NCBI GenBank assembly: GCA_003222835.1
Contig: QHXE01000004.1
Location: 1 to 6,155, forward strand
DNA: 6,155 nucleotides
Direction of reading: 5' to 3'
Origin: Acidobacteriota bacterium
Lineage (GTDB): Bacteria; Acidobacteriota; Blastocatellia; Pyrinomonadales; Pyrinomonadaceae
Positions 5,678 through 6,155 of this stretch are shown here, piece after piece (the stretch's first letter is position 1; each line of letters begins with the position of its first letter). The translations under genes were made by a program, and so were the position numbers. Below the pieces are notes generated by a model. It did no database searches, had not been told where the DNA came from, and was given only the letters and a program-made list of their open reading frames with translations.

Positions 5678-6155
5678 ATGAACAGCCTCCAGTACCTTTC
5701 TCACTTAATCGAGCAATTCGGCTTGTACGCAGTGTTCTTCCTCACCATGATCGAAGGCGACATTACCTTGCTGCTCGCCGGCGTGCTGGCCCACAGCGGA
5801 TTCTTCGACGAGGGAATTCTTAAAGGTTATAGTTTTGCCAAGGTTCTGCTCTGGGGGACGCTGGGTGGCGTGACGAGCGACAATCTTGCTTATGGGGCCG
5901 GGCGCGGCTTTGGACAGACAGTGCGCGGCTTTCGATTCTATCGCAGCGCAATGCCGCGCATTGAACGTCTGACGAATCGTTTTGGCGCGCTGTCGATCTT
6001 CCTCTCGAAATACATCTACGGATTGCGCTGGGCATCGTGCACGTTCTACGGCGTAGGCCGCATGCCTTACTTGCGCTTTCTGGCGCTTTCAGCCGGCAGT
6101 TGTTTTGTCTGGGTTTGCCTGCTCAGTGGAGTGGGATACTTTTTCAGCAGCGCCG
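5678..6155 (+). CDS. DedA-family (VTT domain) membrane protein, partial at 3' end
   Basis: The frame is open from ATG 5678 to the window edge: 159 codons without a stop. Visible features: an N-terminal amphipathic stretch (MNSLQYLSHLIEQFGLYAVF), an IEGDITLLLAG motif (25-35), a SDNLAYGAGRGFG stretch (67-79), SKYIYGLRW (110-118) and hydrophobic segments near 131-156. This order is that of DedA proteins, inner-membrane transporters linked in studied species to proton-driven flipping of undecaprenyl phosphate or phospholipids and to envelope stress tolerance. Where better-known members have an R-x-[IV]-P-x-x-R motif, this one has Lys111 and Tyr114 but keeps Arg117. The acidic loop before the first long hydrophobic stretch is also compact. 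No Shine-Dalgarno is present because the bases before the start belong to the heptad array. Substrate is unknown; probably about 40-60 residues are missing. Confidence 0.82.
   Translation, partial: MNSLQYLSHLIEQFGLYAVFFLTMIEGDITLLLAGVLAHSGFFDEGILKGYSFAKVLLWGTLGGVTSDNLAYGAGRGFGQTVRGFRFYRSAMPRIERLTNRFGALSIFLSKYIYGLRWASCTFYGVGRMPYLRFLALSAGSCFVWVCLLSGVGYFFSSA

Overview
The window is a moderately GC-rich bacterial chromosome segment with few overlapping genes. A membrane-anchored Ser/Thr kinase fused to a long TPR tail (starting MIGETISHYRILERLG), together with ROK, universal stress and DedA-type proteins, is the style of gene content seen in Acidobacteriota, perhaps the Blastocatellia side. That placement is inference from protein style only; no marker gene in the window proves it.

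Layout: (1) Bases 1-104 hold the last 33 codons of a + strand gene whose C-terminus looks like PurE. (2) Bases 269-3253 are one long kinase-TPR reading frame, interrupted by a single in-frame TAG at 2816-2818. The frame is the same on both sides, and the three or so TPR-like helical pairs plus the C-terminal tail that should finish the protein lie downstream at 2819-3253. (3) Forty-seven bases later, behind a strong Shine-Dalgarno, comes a 101-residue acidic, glycine-rich protein (3301-3606) made of repeats carrying four copies of GQGTGGG. (4) Bases 3607-4017 hold no convincing gene: a perfect GC hairpin, an imperfect hairpin, and a MITE-like element of about 160 bp with inverted ends. (5) A ROK-family sugar kinase/regulator runs on the - strand (4018-4959). 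It is divergent from (6) a universal stress protein (5081-5581), and the promoters inferred for the two overlap at their -35 boxes. (7) The stress gene ends inside a degenerate 7-bp repeat array that forms a long inverted repeat up to the start of (8) a DedA-family membrane protein (5678 onward), cut by the window edge.

How they may work together: the kinase and the repeat protein are plausibly one transcription unit, and the repeat protein is the least explained object here (kinase substrate, modified peptide precursor, or disordered scaffold are all open). The ROK, stress and DedA genes look like ordinary housekeeping or stress genes with interesting non-coding DNA between them.
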